Shown piece by piece: positions 18,201 through 27,257 of a stretch of DNA of 44,148 bases (position 1 is its first letter; each line of letters starts with the position of its first letter). The stretch lies in contig CALCQV010000017.1 of the NCBI GenBank assembly GCA_937894795.1, positions 1 to 44,148 of the forward strand, read 5' to 3'. Position numbers and translations under genes: made by a program. This DNA is from an uncultured Bacteroidales bacterium (GTDB taxonomy: Bacteria > Bacteroidota > Bacteroidia > Bacteroidales > Lentimicrobiaceae). The notes beneath the pieces were generated by a model that saw only the letters and a program-made list of their open reading frames with translations, was not told where the DNA came from and made no database searches.

Positions 18201-19276
18201 AGACTATCCCTCTCATTAGAAATCACTACTGGCATACCTCCGCGTAGTTGCAGAATACCTGATGTAATGACAGTATCACCATTATTTAATCCCTCAGTAG
18301 CCTGCACCATCTGCCGTGTCCTTATTCCCACACCAATTTTTACCTGTTCGGCTTTACCATTGCGGAGAACAAAAACCTTATACCCCCCTAGTTCTGGTAT
18401 TATAGCTTGTGCCGGAATCTGCAATGCCTCTTCCATGTGATTAAGTTCAAATTCAATTCGTGTAAAACTTCCCGGCCGCAATTCCTTATTTTTGTTCGGA
18501 TACAAAGCTCTCACTGCAACTGACCTGGTAGAAGGATCAATTGACGGTTCCACTGCATATATATTCGCTTCATAAGAAGTGTTGGTCCCTTCAAGGGTGA
18601 AATTGATCTTGTTACCCTTAGTTACAGATTGTGCAAACCTTTCAGGAACTGAAAATTCCAGCTTGACCGGTTGTATCTGGGTTAAAGTGGCTATTCGCTG
18701 ACCCGGAGTAACAAATGCCCCTTCACTCACTTGTCTGAGACCTATTGTTCCTGAAAAAGGAGCAATGATCTTTGTCTTTTCAAGCTGGGCGCTGATAAGT
18801 GAAGCTTCTGCTTTCACTGTGTTCAGCTCAGTCAACACCCTGTCGTATTCCTCCTGACTAATAGCTTCCTTCTGCAGGAGGCTCCTTGACCGCTGTTCTC
18901 TCTCTTCTGCAAGTTTCCTGTTATAGGTTACTTTCTCTAGTTGCGCTATCAATTCTGCATCATTGATGGTTATCAGGACTGCCCCTTTACTGACATTTGA
19001 CCCCTCGGTAAAGTTTATAGATGTAATCCTACCTGCTACTTCAGCACTCAGAATTACCTCCTCATTCGCCAGAACGGTCCCTGTTGCATTAATCCTATCG
19101 GTAAGCCCACCGGGTTCCACCACATAAACTGAAACAGGTAATGCTTTGTTATTGGGCCCGGTTTCTGCCTTTTTATTTATTGACTTTGAGAACCAGCCTG
19201 CGCGATAACCGGCTATTATGACTAATGCCCCAATAATGAGTGCATAAGTGAAAATTCTTTTTAGAGTTTTATCCAT
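18197..19276 (-). CDS. RND efflux periplasmic adaptor (membrane fusion protein)
   Basis: A 359-residue HlyD/AcrA-type adaptor. Residues 9-28 form an uncleaved membrane anchor or signal (IFTYALIIGALVIIAGYRAG). The lipoyl domain starts at about 65 (ATGTVLANEEVILSAEVAGRI) and resumes near 170 (IIAPFSGTIGLRQVSEGAFV). Between them is a helical hairpin (about 105-165, AEEREQRSRSLLQKEAISQEEYDRV). A beta-barrel and a membrane-proximal domain complete it. It bridges the pump and TolC. First gene of the operon, with a TATTTTTG element and a palindrome in its leader. Confidence 0.95.
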   Translation of the reverse strand: MDKTLKRIFTYALIIGALVIIAGYRAGWFSKSINKKAETGPNNKALPVSVYVVEPGGLTDRINATGTVLANEEVILSAEVAGRITSINFTEGSNVSKGAVLITINDAELIAQLEKVTYNRKLAEEREQRSRSLLQKEAISQEEYDRVLTELNTVKAEASLISAQLEKTKIIAPFSGTIGLRQVSEGAFVTPGQRIATLTQIQPVKLEFSVPERFAQSVTKGNKINFTLEGTNTSYEANIYAVEPSIDPSTRSVAVRALYPNKNKELRPGSFTRIEFELNHMEEALQIPAQAIIPELGGYKVFVLRNGKAEQVKIGVGIRTRQMVQATEGLNNGDTVITSGILQLRGGMPVVISNERDSL

Positions 19277-19283
19277 AAAAAAT

Positions 19284-19300
19284 TAAGAATTCAATTCTTA
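19284..19300. promoter_or_regulatory. palindrome in the RND operon leader, candidate operator
   Basis: TAAGAATT-C-AATTCTTA is a perfect inverted repeat with 8-bp arms and a 1-bp centre, 8 nt upstream of the adaptor ATG and downstream of the predicted start site. A loop of one base makes an RNA hairpin unlikely, while the symmetry suits a dimeric repressor of the TetR or MarR type. No such regulator is encoded in the window. Confidence 0.4.
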
Positions 19301-19326
19301 TCAAGGTATTACACGAGAATGAAACG

Positions 19327-19334
19327 CAAAAATA
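19327..19334 (-). promoter_or_regulatory. -7 promoter element of the RND efflux operon
   Basis: The minus strand reads TATTTTTG (TAnnTTTG), about 50 nt before the adaptor ATG. The nearest TTTTG lies 27 nt upstream, too far for a standard -33 box. Confidence 0.4.
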
Positions 19335-19454
19335 ACAGATTAGAGTTAATAAAGTCTTTAACAAAAGTGCCGTTTAATATTTTTTAGGAATCAGCTAATT
19401 GTATTTCACTTGGCTATATCTATTTGTCAACCTTTATCTTATTAATGCATAAAA

Positions 19455-19483
19455 TTGGGAAGCTAAATTATGTTTAATCTTTG
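19455..19483 (+). promoter_or_regulatory. possible promoter of the carotenoid operon
   Basis: TTG (19455-19457), 18-nt spacer, then AATCTTTG (19476-19483), one mismatch from TAnnTTTG. Predicted start near 19490, giving a leader of about 53 nt. I see no MerR/CarH-type direct repeats. Confidence 0.3.
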
Positions 19484-19542
19484 TGACATTTATTTAAACA
19501 TTTCAACGATTATCTTGTTTAAGCACTAATAATCAACGTTTG

Positions 19543-21039
19543 ATGACAAAGCAGAAAAAGAGTATAACAATTATTGGAGCAGGATTTTCCGGATTATCAG
19601 CATCGGCTTACCTTGCCAAACAAGGGCATAAAGTCACTGTTTTAGAGAAAAACAGCACTCCGGGCGGGAGGGCACGACGATTCAGTGATTCCGGATTTAC
19701 GTATGACATGGGTCCCAGTTGGTACTGGATGCCTGATATCTTTGAATCATTCTTTACTGATTTTGGAAAAAGCACTTCTGATTATTATGAACTGGAACGT
19801 CTTGACCCGTCATATAAGATATATTTCGGCAATGGCAAAGAAGTAAAGTTACCGGCAGGTGTTGAGAATATCTATAAGTTATATGAAGAGCTGGAGCCCG
19901 GCAGCAGCAATAATCTGAAAAGATTCCTTGATGAAGCCGGATATAAATATCAAATCGGAATAGGGGAATTTGTTCATAAACCCAGTCATTCGATTAAGGA
20001 ATACATGAGTTGGAAGATATTGAAAGCAGGATTAAAACTCAATATGTTCAGTTCTTTCTCCTCATACATCAATAAATACTTTAAGAATCCGCTCATCAGA
20101 AGGATGCTGGAATTCCCGGTGTTATTCCTGGGAGGGACAGCAAAAACCACTCCTGCCTTATATAGCCTGATGAATTACAGTGATATGGTGCAAGGCACCT
20201 GGTATCCAAAGGGTGGAATGTTTAAAGTGGTAGAAGCTATGGTGAAACTAGCAGAAGAGTTAGGAGTTGAATTCATCTATAATGCAGAGGTATCAACAAT
20301 CAATACTGACAATAACAGAGTAATATCAGTAACAGCATCAGGCAAGGAATATCAAACCGACTATTTGGTTGCTACAGGTGATTATCATCACATTGAACAA
20401 CAATTACTTTCACCTTATTATCGAAAATACACTCCCCGGTATTGGGATAAGCGGGTACTTTCACCCTCATCATTGATTTACTATCTCGGATTCAACACAC
20501 GTATACCAGAATTTCAGCATCATACTCTACTATTTGACGAAGATTTTGAAGGCCATGCCGATTCCATTTATTCAAATCCGTCATGGCCCGAAAATCCCTC
20601 AATTTACATTAGCTGCACATCAAGAACTGACACAACTGTTGCCCCCGATGGCCATGAGAATGTTATGGTGCTTATTCCGGTTGCACCCGGACTTGACGAC
20701 TCTGACAATGTAAGAGAAAAATACCTGAACCACGTTTTAATGAGATTGGAGAGATATACCGGAAGAAAGTTGTCAGATAAATTAGTCTACTCTCGTTCGT
20801 ATGCGCACAAGGATTTTGAAATGGATTACAATGCATACAAGGGTAATGCTTACGGATTGGCAAATACTCTACTTCAAACAGCCTTCCTGAAACCAAAAAT
20901 GCGAAACCCTAAAATTAACAACCTGATTTTTGCAGGTCAATTGACAGTACCGGGACCGGGTGTTCCACCGGCAATCATTTCGGGAGAAATGGCTGCCAAT
21001 GAAATCAGCAAATTAGTAACCAAACACACTTCATTATGA
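19543..21039 (+). CDS. crtI: phytoene desaturase (CrtI family)
   Basis: A 498-residue FAD enzyme that introduces double bonds into phytoene to give lycopene. The N-terminal dinucleotide-binding fold is clear: ITIIGAGFSGLSASAYLAKQ then VTVLEKNSTPGGRARRF. The C-terminal CrtI signature is NNLIFAGQLTVPGPGVPPAI followed by SGEMAANEI. Full length for the bacterial CrtI family. The start is the ATG at 19543; a TTG one codon before is less likely. No signal peptide; probably membrane-associated in the cytoplasm. First gene of the carotenoid operon, with its stop overlapping the crtB start by 4 nt. Confidence 0.95.
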   Translation: MTKQKKSITIIGAGFSGLSASAYLAKQGHKVTVLEKNSTPGGRARRFSDSGFTYDMGPSWYWMPDIFESFFTDFGKSTSDYYELERLDPSYKIYFGNGKEVKLPAGVENIYKLYEELEPGSSNNLKRFLDEAGYKYQIGIGEFVHKPSHSIKEYMSWKILKAGLKLNMFSSFSSYINKYFKNPLIRRMLEFPVLFLGGTAKTTPALYSLMNYSDMVQGTWYPKGGMFKVVEAMVKLAEELGVEFIYNAEVSTINTDNNRVISVTASGKEYQTDYLVATGDYHHIEQQLLSPYYRKYTPRYWDKRVLSPSSLIYYLGFNTRIPEFQHHTLLFDEDFEGHADSIYSNPSWPENPSIYISCTSRTDTTVAPDGHENVMVLIPVAPGLDDSDNVREKYLNHVLMRLERYTGRKLSDKLVYSRSYAHKDFEMDYNAYKGNAYGLANTLLQTAFLKPKMRNPKINNLIFAGQLTVPGPGVPPAIISGEMAANEISKLVTKHTSL

Positions 21040-21872
21040 AAGAATTGTTTGATTCTGTTTCCAGAAAGGTGAGTAAATACACAACGAACACTTACTCAAC
21101 CTCCTTTTCATTAGGGATAAGGTTCTTTAATAAAAGGTTTCACGATCCCATTTACGCCATTTATGGATTTGTCCGACTTGCCGATGAGATAGTAGATTCA
21201 TTCCACGATTATAATAAAGCGGCATTGCTAGAAAGGTTTAAAAACGATACCTATCAGGCTATTGAGGAAAAGATAAGTCTAAATCCGATACTTAATAACT
21301 TCCAGTGGGCAGTTAACAAGTATAACATTGAACGGGAATTGATTGAAAAGTTTCTTGATAGCATGGAAATGGACTTACGCGATGTTCAATATGACAATTC
21401 TACCTTCAAGGAATATATAGTAGGCTCTGCAGAAGTTGTGGGATTAATGTGCCTGCATGTTTTCTGCGAGGGTAATGAACAACGGTATTATGAATTAAAA
21501 GTGCCTGCTATGCGCCTTGGCTCTGCATTCCAAAAGATCAATTTCCTCAGGGACCTAAAGAATGATTACCATCAGCTTGGTCGTTCATATTTTCCTGATA
21601 TCGACCTCCGTCGTTTTGATGAAGAAACCAAAAAGAAGATAGAGGAGGATATTTCCATAGATTTCCGTGATGGATTGGAAGGCATACGCCGGTTGCCAAA
21701 AGAAGCACGGTTTGGTGTTTATATTGCTTATGTGTACTTTTACAACTTGTTCCTGAAGATAAAAAGTGTCAGTTCTTCAAGGATCTTTATTGAAAGAATA
21801 AGGATCTCCAACAGTACAAAGTACAAATTACTGTTTACATCATTCATCAGGCATCAACTTAATATTTTTTAA
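21036..21872 (+). CDS. crtB: phytoene synthase
   Basis: A 278-residue squalene/phytoene synthase that condenses two GGPP molecules head-to-head into phytoene. Both Asp-rich motifs are present: RLADEIVD (Asp50 to Asp54) and INFLRDLKND (Asp173 and Asp177). The N-terminal STSFSLGIRFF block is typical of CrtB. The start overlaps the crtI stop (ATGA), indicating coupled translation. No GGPP synthase gene lies in this cluster, so the precursor must come from a gene elsewhere. Confidence 0.94.
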   Translation: MKELFDSVSRKVSKYTTNTYSTSFSLGIRFFNKRFHDPIYAIYGFVRLADEIVDSFHDYNKAALLERFKNDTYQAIEEKISLNPILNNFQWAVNKYNIERELIEKFLDSMEMDLRDVQYDNSTFKEYIVGSAEVVGLMCLHVFCEGNEQRYYELKVPAMRLGSAFQKINFLRDLKNDYHQLGRSYFPDIDLRRFDEETKKKIEEDISIDFRDGLEGIRRLPKEARFGVYIAYVYFYNLFLKIKSVSSSRIFIERIRISNSTKYKLLFTSFIRHQLNIF

Positions 21873-21879
21873 CTGAATC

Positions 21880-22428
21880 ATGAAACTGTTCAGCCTAATA
21901 GTCATATTACTCACCACCTTTCCGGCTGCAATAAATGCGCAAACGGTAACGCTTGAAAAGGCGCGTGAAATCTATTTTGGCATGTCGGTTGAAAAATGCA
22001 ACAGTTTAAAACTGGCTGAGTTATTTGGGAACAATAAACCCATCACTCCATTACTAACCGCATACAAAGGAGCTGCTTCAGCTGCCGCACCTGAGTGCTT
22101 GGCAAATCCGGCATCGAAGATTTCATGGTTTAGAAAGGGTAAAACATTACTGGACGAAGCAGTAGTGAGTGATCCGACAAATTTTGAAATACGATTTTTA
22201 CGATTTGCTACCCAGGATAAATCACCCGGGTTCCTTGGTTACAATGAAAATCTAAATGAAGATAAAAACTTTTTGATCAAGAATCTATCAAAGGGACAAA
22301 GTTTGATCAAAGATGACAAAGTATTCAGCATGATGGCTAGCTTTCTTGCAAAATCAAGAAATCTGAACCATTTAGAAAAGAAAATCGTTATTGAATATTC
22401 AAATAACATAAAGGAGCAACTGAAATGA
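21880..22428 (+). CDS. exported protein of unknown function within the carotenoid operon
   Basis: A 182-residue protein I do not recognise. It has a clear signal peptide (hydrophobic residues 4-17, cleavage near INAQ-TV), no lipobox and no further membrane helix, so it should be periplasmic. The body is alpha-helical: KAREIYFGMSVEKC near the start, an Ala-rich helix around residue 65 (AYKGAASAAAPECL), then KGKTLLDEAVVSDPTNFEIR, which resembles one TPR-like helical pair. Two cysteines (about residues 47 and 73) could pair. It starts 7 nt after crtB and overlaps idi by 4 nt (ATGA), so it is made together with the pathway enzymes. An exported protein inside a cytoplasmic/membrane pathway is notable. 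Confidence 0.75.
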   Translation: MKLFSLIVILLTTFPAAINAQTVTLEKAREIYFGMSVEKCNSLKLAELFGNNKPITPLLTAYKGAASAAAPECLANPASKISWFRKGKTLLDEAVVSDPTNFEIRFLRFATQDKSPGFLGYNENLNEDKNFLIKNLSKGQSLIKDDKVFSMMASFLAKSRNLNHLEKKIVIEYSNNIKEQLK

Positions 22429-22946
22429 TGGAAGAATTTGTGATTCTTGTTGACAATGAAGACAACCAGGTAGGTGTTATGGAAAAAATGCAGGCACATA
22501 TAGAAGCGGTGCTTCATCGAGCATTTTCAGTATTCATTTTCAATTCGAATGGAGAACTGATGTTGCAGCAGAGGGCCATTACAAAATACCATTCACCGGG
22601 GTTATGGTCAAATACCTGTTGTAGTCATCCCCGGCCGGGAGAGAAAACTATTGATGCCGCACACAGGCGCATGAAAGAGGAAATGGGCTTCGATTGCCAT
22701 TTCACTGAAGCATTTAGCTTTGTGTACAAAGCTCCTTTCACCAATGAGCTTACAGAACATGAATTTGATCATGTGTTTATAGGCATTTCCGATGAATTGC
22801 CTGTTCTTAATACCGAAGAAGCAGGAAACTACAGGATGGCTACACTGGAAGATATTCGCAAGGAAATGGATGAAGATCCTGAAAAGTTTTCAGTATGGTT
22901 CAGGATAGCATTTGATAGGGTTGAAGACTATTTTAGGGCATTATAA
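22425..22946 (+). CDS. idi: isopentenyl-diphosphate delta-isomerase, type I
   Basis: A 173-residue Nudix-fold enzyme converting IPP to DMAPP. The catalytic cysteine lies in SNTCCSHPRPGE (Cys66 by alignment with the family CxHP). The Nudix-like helix is AAHRRMKEEMG, and the catalytic/metal glutamates are in TEHEFDHVF (Glu111 and Glu113). Length is typical. Translation is coupled to the preceding unknown gene by an ATGA overlap; a second ATG follows directly and could be used instead. In the operon it raises DMAPP supply for GGPP and hence carotenoid synthesis. Confidence 0.95.
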   Translation: MMEEFVILVDNEDNQVGVMEKMQAHIEAVLHRAFSVFIFNSNGELMLQQRAITKYHSPGLWSNTCCSHPRPGEKTIDAAHRRMKEEMGFDCHFTEAFSFVYKAPFTNELTEHEFDHVFIGISDELPVLNTEEAGNYRMATLEDIRKEMDEDPEKFSVWFRIAFDRVEDYFRAL

Positions 22947-22977
22947 ATTACATCATTAGTCATAAAATAATTGAGAT

Positions 22978-23451
22978 ATGGAATTAGCAATCAATATTCT
23001 GATAGTAATAGCTGCCTTTTTCTTTATGGAATTCATGGCCTGGTTTACACATAAATATGTTATGCATGGGTTTTTATGGGTGCTTCATAAAGATCATCAT
23101 ATTCGTGATGGCCGAAAGATAGAATGGAATGATGTCTTTGCCGTGATATTTGCCATTCCAAGCATTCTATTTATTTATTTTGGAGTAATGGGTGGCAATA
23201 CCTATTTACTTAGCCTGGGGTTAGGTATATTTCTTTATGGACTGGCGTATTTTTTATTTCATGATGTATATGTACATCAAAGAATTCCAATATTGAAGAA
23301 ACTTTCAAACAGGTATTTGCGGGCAACTGTTAAAGCCCATCTTGAGCATCATACACCACATGCCAATCATAACTTCGGTTTCCTCATTGCACCTTTGAGA
23401 TATTATATAGAAGAATACAGTAAGAAAGTGGCAGCCCGGAAGAATAATTAG
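22978..23451 (+). CDS. crtZ: beta-carotene hydroxylase (CrtZ type)
   Basis: A 157-residue integral-membrane di-iron hydroxylase of the fatty acid hydroxylase superfamily. The histidine clusters expected for CrtZ are complete: HKYVMH (His25, His30), HKDHH (His37, His40, His41), HDVYVH (His95, His100) and HLEHH (His121, His124, His125). Four hydrophobic segments surround them. It adds 3- and 3'-hydroxyls to the beta-ionone rings, converting beta-carotene to zeaxanthin. It follows idi by 31 nt. Confidence 0.93.
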   Translation: MELAINILIVIAAFFFMEFMAWFTHKYVMHGFLWVLHKDHHIRDGRKIEWNDVFAVIFAIPSILFIYFGVMGGNTYLLSLGLGIFLYGLAYFLFHDVYVHQRIPILKKLSNRYLRATVKAHLEHHTPHANHNFGFLIAPLRYYIEEYSKKVAARKNN

Positions 23452-23548
23452 AGCAGAAAGCGCCATATTACACCTTTTAAATTAAAATCAAACTTCTTAG
23501 CAATAAGGAATCCTTTGTCATTCATATTCAGCAATATAATTAAATAAA

Positions 23549-24274
23549 GTGTCGTACTATTTTTGGATTAACATAGCTGCTATATCAATTCCTCTTATTG
23601 TAAGTTTTGACAGCAGGCTGAAATTCCATCATAAGTGGAAATACCTTTTCCCCGCAATGTTGGCCACCATGCTGGTATTTGTGCCATGGGATATAATCAA
23701 AACGTCAATGGGTGTTTGGGGATTCAACCAGCAGCATCTTCTTGGTTATTGGTTTTTCAACTTGCCGGTAGAAGAATTGATGTTCTTTATTGCCATTCCC
23801 TTTGCTTGTGTCTTCACCTATCACTCTCTTGGGTATCTTATTAAAAAAAACCACCTCAAACCATTTGCCAAGTCTATTAGTATTGTATTGATCACAGTAT
23901 TGACAATATTGGCATTAATCAATATTGACCGCACTTACACCTTTGTGACTTTTATTACAACCGCAGCCTTTTTGTTAATACATCTTACGTTTATTAAAGC
24001 CGACTATTTAGGACGCTTTTATATTTCTTTCCTTTTCATCCTGATACCATTCCTGCTTGTTAATGGAGCATTGACAGGCATGTTCACACCTGAACCTGTT
24101 GTATGGTATGATGATTCGAGAAACCTGGGTATCCGCATATTCACCATTCCAATAGAAGATTCTGTATATGCATTACTATTGCTCCTGATGAACACTACAA
24201 TTTACGAAGCCTTAAACAGGAAAAGGAATTCACAAAAAGCCGGCTTTAATAAGCCAAGCACTAATTCACATTAA
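23549..24274 (+). CDS. lycopene cyclase, fused CrtYc-CrtYd type
   Basis: A 241-residue membrane protein of six to seven helices made of two related halves, each with the lycopene cyclase domain signature: WFFNLPVEELMFF (PVEE at 73-76) and IFTIPIEDSVYALLLLLMNT (PIED at 201-204). This is the heterodimer-type cyclase fused in one chain, as in many Bacteroidota and archaea. It cyclises lycopene to beta-carotene. The start is a GTG; no ATG precedes the first helix. It lies 97 nt after crtZ with no terminator between and is probably the last gene of the operon. No carotenoid oxygenase (blh) or rhodopsin follows. Confidence 0.9.
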   Translation: MSYYFWINIAAISIPLIVSFDSRLKFHHKWKYLFPAMLATMLVFVPWDIIKTSMGVWGFNQQHLLGYWFFNLPVEELMFFIAIPFACVFTYHSLGYLIKKNHLKPFAKSISIVLITVLTILALINIDRTYTFVTFITTAAFLLIHLTFIKADYLGRFYISFLFILIPFLLVNGALTGMFTPEPVVWYDDSRNLGIRIFTIPIEDSVYALLLLLMNTTIYEALNRKRNSQKAGFNKPSTNSH

Positions 24275-24357
24275 CTTACAACCGCTAATCAAACATCCCG
24301 GCTTTTCAAAAATAAGCCCAACAATTCATGACTTGCTATTACCAGAATATCCAGTTT

Positions 24358-25644
24358 TTAAACCGGCTTATTCCCGGTTGAAATGACTTTTGCAAAATCA
24401 CTTCCCGAAGGATTTTGGAAAACACTGAGCTCAAATTCAGGAATTGAAGCGAGTATATGATCAAAGATGTCAGATTGAATATCCTCAAAGGGCTTCCAAT
24501 CCTGAATCTTGCTAAAAACATAAATTTCAAGGGGGATACCACTCTCACCCGGCTGCAATTGCCGAACCAGCATTGTCATATCCTGATTTATATACTTATT
24601 CTGCTTAAGGTATTCAGAAAGATAAGCCCTGAAAACTCCTATATTAGTCTGTCGGCGACCATTTACCATGATTGAATCATCAATATTTTCCTTCAGATTA
24701 TATTGAGTAAGTTCATTCTGTTTATCAGTGACGTACTTTTCAAGAAGACTAATTTTTCCAAATTTATCCAACATCTCTTTTGTGCAGAATTTCACACTGC
24801 TCATATCAATATTTATTGAACGCTTTATTCGTCGACCACCTGATTCTTCCATCCCTCGCCAATTAATGAAACTATCAGACACCAATGAATAGGTTGGAAT
24901 CATGGTAATACTCTTGTCCCAATTCTGTACTTTCACTGTGGTAAGGGAGATATCCATTACTTCACCATCAGCCCCTGACTTGTTCATCACAATCCAGTCG
25001 CCGGGCCTAACCATATCGTTGGCAGAAATCTGGATACTACCGACAAAACCGAGAATCGAATCCTTAAAAATTAGCAGCAACACTGCTGAGAAAGCTCCCA
25101 GACCACCAAGAAGGTAGGCGGGTGATTTATCGAAAAGCAATGAAATCACTACAATAATGGCAATGATATACAATATTATCTTCAGAACCTGAATATAGCC
25201 TTTTACCGGTTTCGACTTAGAAATCTCAAATCCCTGGTAAATGTCGTATACGGCATTCAAGAATTTATTAATTGTAACTATAAGGATAAAAATCAGTAGA
25301 ATCCTGTTGAAGAGCAAAAGCCAGTTAAGTATTTCAGGATATTCGGTAACGGTATAAGGCGCCAGAACATTGAAAAGCAACCCGGGTATCAGCAAAGCTG
25401 CCTTATGAAATACACGATTATTATAAAGGGCATCGTCCCATGTAGAAGAAGTGCGATGCGTTAACCTGCGTACTACTCTCAGGACAACCAGCTTCACTAT
25501 ATAATAAACAGCTGTAATAGCCAATACCATCAAGACAAAGTCGGTAAAATCGCGAGCAATTGAAGCAATATTTTCAGAAAATCCCAGGTTTGAAATCCAT
25601 TCTTTTATAAGGTTGCCAAAATTTATCATCAATATGTCCATCAT
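24358..25644 (-). CDS. MscS family mechanosensitive channel (YbdG-like)
   Basis: A 428-residue protein with five predicted membrane helices (about 32-56, 81-100, 105-130, 148-172, and the pore helix 177-205). The pore-helix/beta-domain junction is characteristic: LLGGLGAFSAVLLLIFKD followed by GSIQISANDMVRPGDWIVM. A large cytoplasmic beta and alpha/beta domain follows. The long N-terminal helical part and length resemble YbdG/MscM rather than minimal MscS. The role would be ion release on hypo-osmotic shock. It starts 16 nt after the GT39 gene in the same direction and is probably co-transcribed. Confidence 0.92.
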   Translation of the reverse strand: MMDILMINFGNLIKEWISNLGFSENIASIARDFTDFVLMVLAITAVYYIVKLVVLRVVRRLTHRTSSTWDDALYNNRVFHKAALLIPGLLFNVLAPYTVTEYPEILNWLLLFNRILLIFILIVTINKFLNAVYDIYQGFEISKSKPVKGYIQVLKIILYIIAIIVVISLLFDKSPAYLLGGLGAFSAVLLLIFKDSILGFVGSIQISANDMVRPGDWIVMNKSGADGEVMDISLTTVKVQNWDKSITMIPTYSLVSDSFINWRGMEESGGRRIKRSINIDMSSVKFCTKEMLDKFGKISLLEKYVTDKQNELTQYNLKENIDDSIMVNGRRQTNIGVFRAYLSEYLKQNKYINQDMTMLVRQLQPGESGIPLEIYVFSKIQDWKPFEDIQSDIFDHILASIPEFELSVFQNPSGSDFAKVISTGNKPV

Positions 25645-25660
25645 TCAGGTTTTATAAGGT

Positions 25661-27256
25661 TCACTTAAAGGATTCCTTTAGTTTCACAATTTTCATTGGT
25701 TGGTCATGCCTGTATAGATTAAAATCAAAGATTGTTTCGTAGGAGTCTTCAGGCAATAACCGGGGATCCAGATAATAGTAATCAATGGAATTGAAGTCCT
25801 CCCACTTATGTGTCAGCAACTGCATCTTCCCCAAAGTAATATAAAAGCTGGTAGCATGTTCGGTTTCACTGTCCTTGTATATATAAAGACTTCCATTCCC
25901 TGTAACTTCAGCAGCCTTAAGAGCACCGGTTTTATGAACCTCGAAGCCCTCATACCGGGGTGGAATAATAAACCAATCGAATCCAATACGAAGCATGAGC
26001 ATAGCGGCAGCAAATATTACCAGACGCTGCTCTTTTATTTTAACATAACATAAAAGGAGTAAACCAATGACTACAAACATAACCAAAGCTTTTAGCCAGG
26101 CAAGGTCTACCCATGATGTTTGTTTTAGAATTGGCATTAGCAAGGCGGCAACCATGCCAAGTATAAGAACGCCTCCCAGGAAATAGACAACTATTTTGCT
26201 TCTTGTGCCATTTGCTTCAATATCCTTATAAAACATGTATATCAACACCGTAAAGATTGGTGGAAACAACATGAATATATATCTAGGATATGTCTCAGGG
26301 GAAGTCCAGTAAATCAGGATATTAAAAATAAACACGAAGAAGTTGAACTGCAGAAAAGGATTAGACCGTACAATGGTAATAAACTTTCTGTTCACAAAAA
26401 ACAATCCAAGAATTGACCAGGGGAAGAAGTGGTAGAACATCTCAAAAGGAAAGGTAAACAAATGAGATACAAACCGTTTCCATCCATAATTTATTATTGT
26501 TCGTTTCTCTGATTCACTGAATAAGGTTGTAAAAACATTGTCAAGTGAATTATGCCTGGCGTACATGTAATAATATGACCCAACAATAAGAACCAATAAT
26601 CCAATGCCTGCAAAGTGCTTCCATGAGAACAAACGCTTGAATTCATTCTTATAGGTAAAGAAGGTCAATAGGGTAATCGATTGAAAAACCAGTGAAGGCA
26701 ATCCCTTCATAAGAAATGTAATAGCAGTCAAAAGATAAGAAACCAGGAATAATGCAAGATATTTCTTTTGTTTATGCAAGAAATAGATGCTCATAAAGGA
26801 GGCATAGACCAACATGGAGAATGTTATATCTATCAGCCCAAGGAAAGAATCCCAAAAGAGAATCCTACCGGAAGTAATAAACAGCATCGCGATTATGAAA
26901 CCCTGTTTCTTACCCTGTTCTTTTTTAACGAAAAGATAAATAATCATGCCAAAGATCAGCAATCCTATAACAGCAGGTAATCGTAGTGTGAACTCCGAAT
27001 AATTACCAAACATTTTATAAAAGGCAATAATAATCCAATTGTACAATGGAGGTTTATTATAATAAAACTCACCATTTATGGTTGGAGTGAAATAGTTATC
27101 GCTGATAATCATCTCAAGCGCAACAATAGCACGGGTCGGCTCATCAGTAGGAAAGTTTATTGGCAGGAAGCCAAGGTGCCAAAGAAGCGCAGGTAAGAGC
27201 ATTAATATGCTAAAAGCATAAAAAACCCAGGGATTATTCTTTAAGAAACCTATCAT
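25661..27256 (-). CDS. GT39-like membrane glycosyltransferase (ArnT/PMT family)
   Basis: A 531-residue polytopic protein with about 11-12 helices and the family pattern after the first helix: INFPTDEPTRAIVALEM (catalytic Asp of the DE pair in the first extracytoplasmic loop), then FYYNKPPLYNWIIIAFYK. This fits the GT-C enzymes that move sugars from polyprenyl phosphate to lipid A or proteins. The C-terminal 100 residues form a soluble periplasmic domain. The start at 27256 is set by a perfect AGGAGG (27267-27262) 5 nt upstream; an ATG 11 codons earlier would lie inside the preceding gene. Acceptor and donor are unknown. Confidence 0.88.
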   Translation of the reverse strand: MIGFLKNNPWVFYAFSILMLLPALLWHLGFLPINFPTDEPTRAIVALEMIISDNYFTPTINGEFYYNKPPLYNWIIIAFYKMFGNYSEFTLRLPAVIGLLIFGMIIYLFVKKEQGKKQGFIIAMLFITSGRILFWDSFLGLIDITFSMLVYASFMSIYFLHKQKKYLALFLVSYLLTAITFLMKGLPSLVFQSITLLTFFTYKNEFKRLFSWKHFAGIGLLVLIVGSYYYMYARHNSLDNVFTTLFSESEKRTIINYGWKRFVSHLFTFPFEMFYHFFPWSILGLFFVNRKFITIVRSNPFLQFNFFVFIFNILIYWTSPETYPRYIFMLFPPIFTVLIYMFYKDIEANGTRSKIVVYFLGGVLILGMVAALLMPILKQTSWVDLAWLKALVMFVVIGLLLLCYVKIKEQRLVIFAAAMLMLRIGFDWFIIPPRYEGFEVHKTGALKAAEVTGNGSLYIYKDSETEHATSFYITLGKMQLLTHKWEDFNSIDYYYLDPRLLPEDSYETIFDFNLYRHDQPMKIVKLKESFK

Positions 27257-27257
27257 A

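Noticed and set aside
24300..24318. GGCTT/AAGCC hairpin after the lycopene cyclase gene as a terminator
   Set aside because: The stem is 5 bp with no T-run on either strand.
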